The position numbers and the translations under genes are program-made. Source: JANWHF01 sp036276235 (lineage in GTDB: Bacteria; Planctomycetota; Phycisphaerae; Tepidisphaerales; Tepidisphaeraceae). From it: 13,884 bases of DNA. Below are positions 1 through 6,053 of the stretch, piece by piece. Position 1 is the stretch's first letter. Each line of letters begins with the position of its first letter. The stretch lies in the NCBI GenBank assembly GCA_036276235.1, contig DATBDZ010000187.1, positions 1 to 13,884 of the forward strand, written 5' to 3'. The notes under the pieces are model-generated. The model searched no databases and had not been told where the DNA came from. It saw only the letters and a program-made list of their open reading frames with translations.

Positions 1-158
1 TACGTTGACGGAAGGACTCCCGACCCCCTTCCTGTAGCCGAAGGCTCGAAAGCGAGACGCATAGCCAATAATTTGTTTCTCGGTTGGAACTCAGTCCGTG
101 ATTCGCCGGATGACGGTCGCTTTCGAGCGTGCCTCCGCATCTTCGCCTCTGCGCGGCG

Positions 159-180
159 AAATACAGGCGAAATACAGGCG
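159..180. repeat. Two tandem copies of an 11-bp unit upstream of gatA
   Basis: The unit aaatacaggcg occurs twice head to tail (159-169 and 170-180), about 40 bases before the gatA start. It looks like a simple slippage duplication. I see no gene, RNA or convincing promoter in the rest of bases 1-221. Confidence 0.6.
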
Positions 181-221
181 CCTCTGGACTTGCCGCGGCG
201 AATCCTTAACCTCGCGGGCAA

Positions 222-1682
222 ATGTCTCTTGCATTTGACACTCTGCTGACCGCCCGCGATGCCGTTCGCGCGAAGAAGATCTCCGCCGTCGAGTTGACTC
301 GCCAGGCGATCGATCGCATCGAAAAGCTCGATTCGAAGATCCTTGCCTTCAACAGCACGTACCCCGATATCGCCCTCAAGCAGGCGGCGGATGTCGATGC
401 CGGCCGGCGCTCGGGGCCGCTGGCGGGCGTGCCGATCGCGCTGAAGGACAATCTCTGCACCTCGTTCGGCACCACCACCTGCTCCTCGCGCATGCTCGAG
501 AATTTTCGAGCACCCTATGACGCGACGGTGGTGAAGATGCTCGATGCCGCCGGCGCGGTGTTTCTGGGCAAGACAAATCTCGATGAGTTTGCGATGGGCA
601 GCTCGACGGAAAACAGCGCGTTCAAAACGACGCGCAATCCGTGGGATACCACCCGCGTGCCCGGCGGATCGTCCGGCGGAAGTGCCGCGGCGCTGGCGGC
701 GGGGATGTGCTGCGCATCCTTGGGCTCCGATACCGGCGGCTCGATCCGCCAGCCGGCCGCGCTGTGCGGCGTCGTCGGGCTCAAGCCCACCTATGGCCGC
801 GTCAGCCGATATGGGCTGGTCGCCTTTGCCAGCTCGCTCGATCAGATTGGCCCGTTCGGCTGGAATGTTTCCGATGTCGCGCTGCTCATGAATGTCATCA
901 GCGGCCACGATCGCAAAGACAGCACCAGCGTCCCCGGCGATGTGCCCGATCATCTGGCCGAGCTGGATCAGCCGATCAAAGGCCTGCGCATCGGCATACC
1001 AAAAGAATTCAACCTCACCAGCGGCATCGATCCGCAGGTGAAATCCGCCGTCGATGCGGCGATGAAAAAGTATCAGGAGCTTGGCGCGCAGCTCGTCGAT
1101 GTGTCGCTGCCGCACACGGAATATGGCATCGCCGCGTACTACGTCATCGCGCCGTGCGAGGCGTCGAGCAATCTCGCCCGCTACGACGGCGTGCACTACG
1201 GCCATCGCACCAAAGAGCCGGTGCGCGACATCATCGAGCTTTTGTCCAAGAGCCGCGCCGAAGGCTTCGGCGAAGAGGTCAAACGCCGCATCATGATCGG
1301 CACCTACGCCCTCTCCAGCGGCTACTACGACGCCTACTACCTCCGCGCCCTGAAGATGCGCACGCTCATCCAGCGCGACTTCACGCAGGCATTCGAGAAG
1401 TGCGACGTCATCCTCTGCCCAACGAGCCCAACCCCCGCCTTCAAAGCCGGCGAAAAGACCGGCGATCCACTGCAGATGTATCTCTGCGACGTCTTCACGG
1501 TGACGTGCAACATCGCCGGCATCGCAGGAATCAGTTTGCCGTGCGGCTTCACCAGCGGCTCGCAGCCGCTGCCGATTGGATTGCAATTGCTGGGGCCGAA
1601 TTTTAGTGAGCCGAAATTGCTGAGAGCCGCGCGGATGTATGAGCAGGTTACGGATTGGCATAAACGACGGCCGACAGTCTAA
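222..1682 (+). CDS. gatA: Asp-tRNA(Asn)/Glu-tRNA(Gln) amidotransferase subunit A
   Basis: GatA is the glutaminase subunit of the cytoplasmic GatCAB complex. It releases ammonia from glutamine so that GatB can convert Glu-tRNA(Gln) or Asp-tRNA(Asn) to the correct amide. The 486 residues match the usual GatA length. The amidase-signature Ser-cisSer-Lys triad is visible: K75 in ALKDN, S150 in the GGSSGGS block and S174 in DTGGSIRQPA. GatA hallmarks are also present: the LGKTNLDEFAMGSSTENSAF block (about 115-134), EASSNLARYDGVHYGHR, and GFGEEVKRRIMIGTYALSSG. The ATG at 222 lacks a clear Shine-Dalgarno site but places the N-terminus where GatA proteins normally begin. Neither gatC nor gatB lies in the window, so the complex is probably encoded at scattered loci; gatC could lie just upstream of the window. 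Function is confident from the motifs. Confidence 0.97.
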   Translation: MSLAFDTLLTARDAVRAKKISAVELTRQAIDRIEKLDSKILAFNSTYPDIALKQAADVDAGRRSGPLAGVPIALKDNLCTSFGTTTCSSRMLENFRAPYDATVVKMLDAAGAVFLGKTNLDEFAMGSSTENSAFKTTRNPWDTTRVPGGSSGGSAAALAAGMCCASLGSDTGGSIRQPAALCGVVGLKPTYGRVSRYGLVAFASSLDQIGPFGWNVSDVALLMNVISGHDRKDSTSVPGDVPDHLAELDQPIKGLRIGIPKEFNLTSGIDPQVKSAVDAAMKKYQELGAQLVDVSLPHTEYGIAAYYVIAPCEASSNLARYDGVHYGHRTKEPVRDIIELLSKSRAEGFGEEVKRRIMIGTYALSSGYYDAYYLRALKMRTLIQRDFTQAFEKCDVILCPTSPTPAFKAGEKTGDPLQMYLCDVFTVTCNIAGIAGISLPCGFTSGSQPLPIGLQLLGPNFSEPKLLRAARMYEQVTDWHKRRPTV

Positions 1683-1710
1683 ATTGAATCGGTGTCGGCA
1701 AATCACGAGC

Positions 1711-1792
1711 ACCGTCATGCTGAGGTATTCCGAAGCATCTGGCCCATTTTCGCGAGGGGGCCAGATGCTTCGGAGTACCTCAGCATGACGGT
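1711..1792. repeat. Large palindrome with 35-bp arms, dispersed-repeat type
   Basis: The left arm (1711-1745) begins accgtcatgctgagg. The right arm (1758-1792) is its reverse complement with one mismatch in 35, and that mismatch would be a G-U pair in RNA. The loop is 12 bases. No T-run follows, so it is not a typical intrinsic terminator, although it could act as a transcript-end barrier after gatA. It lies inside an upstream extension of the next reading frame and argues that the extension is not coding. A 14-base fragment resembling the arm tip occurs at 5183-5196 (one mismatch), suggesting a dispersed family. Confidence 0.85.
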
Positions 1793-1832
1793 TTCCGAAG
1801 GTAACGTTCGTCCTACTGAGTCAGGCGGGTCT

Positions 1833-2216
1833 ATGGGCGCAGCGCATTTCATCGTACTAAACAACCCCAAACCCGGCTTCGACACGTTCGTCAATGGAAA
1901 AGCCATTGCCCGCGAGGCGCCCGCGATCGAAAAAATTGGGAAGAAGTTGAAGATCCCGGACATCAATGACCTGATGAGCTTTGCAATCGCAGCTGCCGAA
2001 TTTGGCGCAGATCCCGATTCGCCGGGAGCACAGGAAAAATGGTTCAGTGCCCAGGAGGGCCTCAAGTGGGTTCGGGCCGTGCAGACGTTTATTCGTTCAA
2101 AGCCGACATCGGTTAAAGCTGTGGAACGTGTGCTATCGGAGTTGACCGAATACGACGAGTTGCTCCAACAGGCCGCAAAGATCAAAGCGCGGTGGCATTT
2201 CGAAATGGACTTTTGA
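1833..2216 (+). CDS. Conserved-looking hypothetical protein, 127 residues
   Basis: I do not recognise this protein. It starts MGAAHFIVLNNPKPGFDTFV and is soluble and mostly helical, with no membrane segment, signal peptide or cysteines. Charged helices lie toward the C-terminus, where it ends in an ARWHFEMDF tail. The frame is open from 1692, but the first 47 codons run through the 35-bp-arm palindrome and have no protein-like character, so I place the start at the ATG at 1833. Only a weak purine-rich stretch (ggcggg) precedes it. The stop codon TGA overlaps the ATG of the following GNAT gene by one base, which implies translational coupling and possibly a functional link. The phrase PGFDTFVNGKA may be a useful family signature. 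Function unknown. Confidence 0.72.
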   Translation: MGAAHFIVLNNPKPGFDTFVNGKAIAREAPAIEKIGKKLKIPDINDLMSFAIAAAEFGADPDSPGAQEKWFSAQEGLKWVRAVQTFIRSKPTSVKAVERVLSELTEYDELLQQAAKIKARWHFEMDF

Positions 2217-2740
2217 TGTCCATCGCGCTCGAACACATCACCGCCCCGACCGACGACGCCCGCCTCCTCATCGGCGAACTGGATGCGGAATTGAACAGCG
2301 CATACTCGGCCGAGCAGCGCCATGGTCTGAACATCGCGCGCATTTTTCAGCCGAACGTTTACTTCATCATCGCTCGCCTCGACGGCGGGCTCGCCGGTTG
2401 CGGCGGCGTTGCCATCGAGCATGATCTGGCGGAGCTCAAGCGGATGTACGTCCGCCCCGCGATGCGCGGGCGCGGCGTCGCGCAGGCGATTCTCGCCCGC
2501 CTCGAACAGCAGGCCCGCGCCGCCGATATTTCGCGGCTGGTTTTAGAGACCGGCGATGCGCAGCTCGCGGCCATCCGGTTTTATGAGCGCGCGGGGTTCC
2601 GGCGTTGCGGCGCGTTTGGGGCGTATGCGACGATGTCGCCGCAATCGATTGTGCGCAGCGTATTCTTCGAAAAGGAGGTGAAGTCAGGACTTGAGCCGCC
2701 TCCGCACGGCAGGAGCGATCCCGATGTCACAGCGCTTTGA
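2216..2740 (+). CDS. GNAT-family N-acetyltransferase
   Basis: This is a single-domain GNAT enzyme of about 174 residues that should transfer an acetyl group from acetyl-CoA to an amine on an unknown substrate. The acetyl-CoA pyrophosphate-binding motif A is clear: LAELKRMYVRPAMRGRGVAQ, with the R-x-x-G-x-G/A pattern in RGRGVA. It is followed by motif B (LVLETGDAQLAAIRFYERAGFRRCGAFGAY) and a final strand ending SVFFEKEV, typical of small-molecule acetyltransferases. The frame could start at 2192, but the ATG at 2216 overlaps the preceding stop codon (TGATG) and gives a normal N-terminus, so I prefer it. The last 20 or so residues, beyond FFEKEV, look like an unstructured extension. The gene converges on the Fic gene with one base between the stops. 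Confidence 0.9.
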   Translation: MSIALEHITAPTDDARLLIGELDAELNSAYSAEQRHGLNIARIFQPNVYFIIARLDGGLAGCGGVAIEHDLAELKRMYVRPAMRGRGVAQAILARLEQQARAADISRLVLETGDAQLAAIRFYERAGFRRCGAFGAYATMSPQSIVRSVFFEKEVKSGLEPPPHGRSDPDVTAL

Positions 2741-2741
2741 A

Positions 2742-3899
2742 TCACTCCGTGTCCTTCGTCAGTACATGCAGATAGGCCTGGTAGTTGTAAACACGATCAC
2801 GTTTTCTGCCGGTGGTTTCGCGCAGGATGTTCGCCTTCTGCAGGGCATCGATCGCCTTGATCGCAGTCGGCTTGCTTACGTTTAGGAGTTTGATCGCGCG
2901 GGTCAACGTGATGATCGGATGGCCCGGTAATTGGTCGAAAAGCCGAATCGCGGGGACGGTTACCGTTGGATGGTCCGCCAGCCGGGCTCGATCCTTGTTG
3001 ATCAGCGTGAAGAGGCGCTGCGCCGCATCGACGCCGTCATCAGCGGCCTCGCGGACGCATTCCAAAAAATATGCTGTCCATCCCTCCCAATCTCCTTCCG
3101 TGCGCACCGCGCTCAGCCGGCGGTAATACTCCGGCTGATGACGCTTAAACGCGACGCTCAGGTAAAGCAGCGGCGATTTGAGCAATCCCCAATGCTCGAC
3201 CAAGAGCGCGACGAGAAGGCGTCCGATGCGGCCGTTGCCGTCCAGGAATGGATGGATCGTCTCAAACTGAACATGCGCTAAACCCGCCCGCACCAGGGGC
3301 GGAAGTGAATCGGGTGCGTGAATCCAGCGCTCCAGCGCCATTAGCGCCTCGGCCACGTCCTGCGGCGGAGGCGGGACGAATTGCGCATTGCCCGGCCGCG
3401 TTCCCCCGACCCAATTTTGCGATTGGCGTATCTCACCGGGCTGCTTGTCACTCCCGCGCACTCCTCTCATGAGCCGCCGGTGCGCTTCACGGAGCAACCG
3501 GATGCAGAGCGGCAAGCCCTTGGGCCGCGCGATCTCGCGCCGTGCGTACGTCAGCGCTTCGACATAGTTACAAACCTCGCGCACATCGTCGGGGCGCTGC
3601 GCCGCTTCGCCTGCCTCAAAAGCCAGCACATCTTGTAGCGTTGCCTGCGTTCCCTCGATCTGCGAGGTGATCAGCGCCTCTTTACGCACGAAACCGTAGA
3701 GGAACCATTCGGGGCTCGCGACCATCTCAGCGGCGACCGCCAGACGTCCAAGTGAAGCGGTTGCCGCCGACAGCGCATGCGCGAGTGGGCCTTCCAAGAT
3801 AAGGGGAGGATCAGCCGGAGGAAGGGGCAGCGGCACAAATGCGCGTACCTCCTCGCCCGCAAACCGCGCGATACGATAATGTCCCGTCTGCCTCGGCAT
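2742..3899 (-). CDS. Fic-family AMP-transferase (class II type) with C-terminal winged helix
   Basis: Fic enzymes attach AMP, or sometimes another phosphate-linked group, to hydroxyl side chains of target proteins. This 385-residue protein has the SoFic-like architecture: an N-terminal Fic_N region, the Fic core, and a winged-helix domain at about 310-385. The catalytic loop HPFLDGNGRIGR (216-227) matches HxFx(D/E)GNGRxxR completely. The inhibitory helix motif (S/T)xxxE(G/N) is present as T78-SQI-E82-G83 in the N-terminal part, so it should be self-inhibited (class II) and need no separate antitoxin; none is encoded next to it. GEIRQSQNWVG (155-165) is another family signature. The start ATG has no well-placed ribosome site; AAAGGA lies 13 bases upstream, inside the nearest operator palindrome. 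Three phased palindromes upstream suggest tight, perhaps autogenous, control by the winged-helix domain. The natural target is unknown. Confidence 0.93.
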   Translation of the reverse strand: MPRQTGHYRIARFAGEEVRAFVPLPLPPADPPLILEGPLAHALSAATASLGRLAVAAEMVASPEWFLYGFVRKEALITSQIEGTQATLQDVLAFEAGEAAQRPDDVREVCNYVEALTYARREIARPKGLPLCIRLLREAHRRLMRGVRGSDKQPGEIRQSQNWVGGTRPGNAQFVPPPPQDVAEALMALERWIHAPDSLPPLVRAGLAHVQFETIHPFLDGNGRIGRLLVALLVEHWGLLKSPLLYLSVAFKRHQPEYYRRLSAVRTEGDWEGWTAYFLECVREAADDGVDAAQRLFTLINKDRARLADHPTVTVPAIRLFDQLPGHPIITLTRAIKLLNVSKPTAIKAIDALQKANILRETTGRKRDRVYNYQAYLHVLTKDTE

Positions 3900-3902
3900 G
3901 CG

Positions 3903-3984
3903 TGGTCAAGCATCCTTTACCAACGGTGAACGCTAGTAAAGGATTCTTGACTAGCATCGGCCGCTAGTCAAGACATCTTGACTA
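3903..3984 (-). promoter_or_regulatory. Triple phased operator array upstream of the Fic gene
   Basis: There are three 20-bp palindromes with 9-bp half-sites and a 2-bp centre. O1 (3903-3922) is TGGTCAAGCATCCTTTACCA. O2 (3934-3953) is TAGTAAAGGATTCTTGACTA. O3 (3965-3984) is TAGTCAAGACATCTTGACTA. All six half-sites fit TRGTMAAGV. Centres are at 3912.5, 3943.5 and 3974.5, exactly 31 bp apart, close to three helical turns, so bound proteins would sit on the same face. O1 ends four bases from the Fic start codon and O3 is a perfect palindrome. This is the pattern of a cooperative repressor or activator site. The most economical candidate binder is the Fic protein's own winged-helix domain, which is inference. 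Confidence 0.85.
3943..3971 (-). promoter_or_regulatory. Putative Fic promoter embedded in the operator array
   Basis: Read on the minus strand, TTGACT (3971-3966) is followed after 17 bases by AAGAAT (3948-3943), a good -35 with a fair -10. The -35 lies inside O3 and the -10 inside O2, so operator occupancy would block RNA polymerase. The predicted start near 3936 would put O1 in the short leader. The assignment rests on hexamer match and position only. Confidence 0.45.
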
Positions 3985-4034
3985 ACGATTTGCATGCTTG
4001 TCGAATTTGTTTTTCGCCGTGCCAACCGCGCATT

Positions 4035-4964
4035 TCAAAACATATTCATCACGCGCGCGAAGATGTACAGAATGATGATCAGGGCGCCCAACACACCCAG
4101 GACGACCTTTGCCACCACGTTGGGCTTTTTCTTCTCGGCTTCCTCGAACGTTCGCCCAAGGCTGCGGCCATGAATTGGAGCGGCGGTGGCCGGCACCTCC
4201 TGGTTCAGCGTCCAGCCGTTGGCCTGGAGGAATCGGCGAATTTTGCCGCCGGCGAATAAGCCGCTGTCGAGCAAGAACTTTTCCGAGCCGATGCTCAGGG
4301 CCAGGACATTGGTGATGGCGCCGACTTTCGCGAAATGGATCGCTTCCCTGGGGAGCACGATCGCATCCTTGGCGGCCCGCTTATTTTTGCGATCGAGCGC
4401 CTGGCGGACCGGTTCGGGCAAATCGCCGACGGCACAGGTCCGTACATCATCGGGATTTGTGAAGGCTTTATGCAGCAACGCGCCGGCGATGCCGCCAACT
4501 CCGTAGGCGGCGCCGGACATCTGCTGCGAAACCTTCATCAGATAAACGGCTTTGGGCGAAGCGATGGTGATCCCCACCCATTTGTTGCCGCCGGGGACGG
4601 CGAAGGTCTTGCCGATCTTCTGGAACGGCCCTTCATCGTGCTCGACCTGCGGCGCCTCGGGAACAACCGGCGACGCGTACGCCAACTGCATCGGCTCAGC
4701 GCCCAGCGGCTGCGCCACGGGAATTGCCCCTGCCGGCCGTGACGCCATCGGCTGCGAGGGTGCCGGCCGAGATGGTGCCGCGACAGTGGGTTTGGCCGCG
4801 CCCCACGACCGGGCGACGTCGCGGGCGGGAAGCCATTGCGGCATGCCCTCGCCCCAGATCAGATCCTCCGGCCCGATCTGCCGCCGCGCCATCATCTCGC
4901 GGATTTCAGATTCCTCGACCGGGCCAAGCTGTTGGCCGCCGCTCACGTAAAACCACTTGGGCAT
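4035..4964 (-). CDS. GYF_2-domain protein with C-terminal membrane anchor
   Basis: This is a 309-residue protein of unknown specific role. Residues 3-50 (WFYVSGGQQLGPVEESEI ... LIWGEGMPQWLPARDV) form a GYF_2 domain, a small module thought to bind peptides or other proteins. A Pro/Ala-rich linker follows (about 55-108). A folded region (about 112-255) starts near FQKIGKTFAVPGGNKW and includes a Gly/Ala-rich hydrophobic stretch (AAYGVGGIAGALLHKAF). The C-terminus has one strong transmembrane helix (about 283-303) after a basic KKKPN segment, so the protein should be tail-anchored with the bulk in the cytoplasm. The frame is open to 5060, but the ATG at 4964 places the GYF_2 domain at the extreme N-terminus as usual, and a GGGGA box lies 5 bases before it. 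The middle region's fold is not recognised. Confidence 0.85.
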   Translation of the reverse strand: MPKWFYVSGGQQLGPVEESEIREMMARRQIGPEDLIWGEGMPQWLPARDVARSWGAAKPTVAAPSRPAPSQPMASRPAGAIPVAQPLGAEPMQLAYASPVVPEAPQVEHDEGPFQKIGKTFAVPGGNKWVGITIASPKAVYLMKVSQQMSGAAYGVGGIAGALLHKAFTNPDDVRTCAVGDLPEPVRQALDRKNKRAAKDAIVLPREAIHFAKVGAITNVLALSIGSEKFLLDSGLFAGGKIRRFLQANGWTLNQEVPATAAPIHGRSLGRTFEEAEKKKPNVVAKVVLGVLGALIIILYIFARVMNMF

Positions 4965-5236
4965 AAGAGTCCCCGCAAAAGAGATCATCCGTCGAACATG
5001 ATTAGAAGCTGTCTGTTGCGAACAAAACGCCAGACGACAATAAGTGCCGCAATCAGGCAAACCAAAACGCCACTGCGATAAATTTGCAACCCCCGAATTC
5101 TTCTTTAGTCACTGAATTTCGTCAACAGGTCGCGCACGACTTGTGGGTCGAACTTCGTTCGCGACGCCCGCACATTTTCAGGACCGTCATGCTAAGTGGT
5201 CACGTGTCTTCGCTACACCTACGCAGCCTAAGAACC
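4965..5236. other. Noncoding stretch upstream of the GYF_2 gene
   Basis: I find no convincing gene here; short open frames in all phases lack recognisable protein character. The only recurrent signal is accgtcatgctaag at 5183-5196, which matches 13 of 14 bases at the tip of the palindrome at 1711-1792. The promoter of the GYF_2 gene should lie in this stretch, but I cannot place it. Confidence 0.5.
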
Positions 5237-5458
5237 CCACGGGCACGCTGTCGCGAGCCCATGCCACCCGATTTTGTGCCGCACTCAAACCGGGTGGCAT
5301 CGGTGCCAGGCGTGCCATGCCTCACGCTTGCGTGAGCATGTGTTTGGGACGCCTGCGCAGGGAAATAGCGATCGGAAGAAAGACATGCCCACGCAAGCGT
5401 GGGACATGGCACCCGCGATCAAACCGGGTGGCATGGGCTTGCGATAGCATGCCCGTGG
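5237..5458. repeat. 222-bp composite palindromic element (REP/MITE-like)
   Basis: The outer arms, 5237-5270 and 5425-5458, are inverted copies matching at 31 of 34 bases, all three differences being transitions. Inside them is a second inverted pair, 5312-5343 and 5381-5412, matching at 28 of 32; each of these is itself a hairpin around ACGCTTGCGT or its complement. A 16-base direct repeat, tcaaaccgggtggcat, occurs at 5285-5300 and 5419-5434. The left outer arm can also pair with 5291-5300 through ATGCCACCCG. No transposase is encoded and I see no obvious target-site duplication. This is a cluster of REP-like units or a degenerate non-autonomous element. The CACGCTTGCGTG-type core differs in sequence from the palindrome at 1711. 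Confidence 0.8.
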
Positions 5459-5539
5459 CCTTTGTGTCTTGGAATGCCAGCATCACCGCGATGTGCACGA
5501 CTCGCGTCCGAACACTGCCAAATTTTTAACATTTATTTC

Positions 5540-5569
5540 TTGCAATCCGCCTGGCGCCGGATGTATCCT
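5540..5569 (+). promoter_or_regulatory. Putative promoter of the BlaI-like/M56 unit
   Basis: TTGCAA (5540-5545) and TATCCT (5564-5569) are separated by 18 bases and each match 4 of 6 consensus positions. The predicted transcription start, near 5576, falls inside the palindrome at 5574-5589. The placement fits a repressor-controlled promoter, but the hexamers are only fair. Confidence 0.4.
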
Positions 5570-5573
5570 CATC

Positions 5574-5589
5574 TGCCAATAATTTGGCA
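5574..5589. promoter_or_regulatory. Candidate operator for the BlaI-like repressor
   Basis: TGCCAATAATTTGGCA is a perfect inverted repeat with 6-bp arms and a 4-bp centre. It sits over the predicted transcription start and 21 bases before the repressor's ATG. BlaI/MecI proteins bind short dyads as dimers and repress their own genes; the classical site contains TACA/TGTA, so this sequence would be a lineage-specific variant. A partial half-site, TGCCAAA, occurs at 5516-5522. Confidence 0.5.
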
Positions 5590-5610
5590 CATGAAGCGAC
5601 GGAGGCACTG

Positions 5611-6009
5611 ATGGCTCTTGATCCAGCGGAGTTGAGCAAGCGTGAGCGGCAGATCATGGAGGTGATCTACGCGGCCCGCGAGGCGTCGGCGAACCAGGTC
5701 GTCGCGGCGATGTCTGATCCGCCCACGCAAACCGCCGTACGCACGTTGCTGGGGATTCTCGAGCGCAAGGGGCATCTCACGCACATCAAGCGCGGGCGGC
5801 AATTCATCTACCGCCCAACCCATCCGCGCCGCCAGGCCGCACGCTCCGCGCTGCGGCGATTGCTGGCCACATTCTTCGACGGATCGGTGGAACATGCGCT
5901 GGCCTCCTACATCGCCGATCCGAAATCGCGGCTGTCGGATGAGCAGCTACAACGCCTCGGCGATCTGATCGACCAGGCCCGCCGCGACGGGACTTCCGCC
6001 GGCAAGTGA
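5611..6009 (+). CDS. BlaI/MecI-family winged-helix repressor
   Basis: This 132-residue repressor of the BlaI/MecI (penicillinase repressor) family binds DNA as a dimer and is normally inactivated when a partner M56 protease triggers its cleavage. The winged helix covers about 8-70: LSKRERQIMEVIYAAREASANQVVAAM, the recognition segment TQTAVRTLLGILERKGHL, and the wing IKRGRQFIYRPT, all typical of the family. The C-terminal dimerisation helices follow (LRRLLATFFDGSVEHALASYI ... LDQLR-like tail). An upstream TTG at 5584 is in frame, but GGAGG at 5601-5605, five bases before the ATG at 5611, fixes the start and is among the strongest ribosome sites in the window. The M56 gene follows after 44 bases, so the two form one transcription unit. 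A dyad at 5574-5589 is the likely autoregulatory site. Confidence 0.93.
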   Translation: MALDPAELSKRERQIMEVIYAAREASANQVVAAMSDPPTQTAVRTLLGILERKGHLTHIKRGRQFIYRPTHPRRQAARSALRRLLATFFDGSVEHALASYIADPKSRLSDEQLQRLGDLIDQARRDGTSAGK

Positions 6010-6053
6010 GTGTGACTGAAAGTTAACCGACTTTTCATGCATCGGAGATTCTC

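Noticed and set aside
641..1606. 321-codon open frame within gatA on the same strand
   Set aside because: It is an Arg-rich out-of-frame shadow of gatA, which is certain from its amidase motifs.
1692..1832. N-terminal extension of the 127-residue protein
   Set aside because: Its codons are formed by both arms of a near-perfect palindrome, which makes coding use unlikely.
1833..2740. Small protein plus GNAT as a TacAT-type toxin-antitoxin pair
   Set aside because: The upstream protein has no ribbon-helix-helix antitoxin character and is longer than DUF1778 antitoxins; the GNAT enzyme looks like an ordinary small-molecule acetyltransferase.
2742..3899. Fic gene as part of a two-gene toxin-antitoxin module
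   Set aside because: The inhibitory TxxxEG motif is within the Fic protein itself and no small antitoxin frame lies upstream or downstream.
5143..5529. 128-codon open frame across the intergenic palindromes
   Set aside because: It runs through all arms of the composite palindrome and has no protein-like composition or ribosome site.
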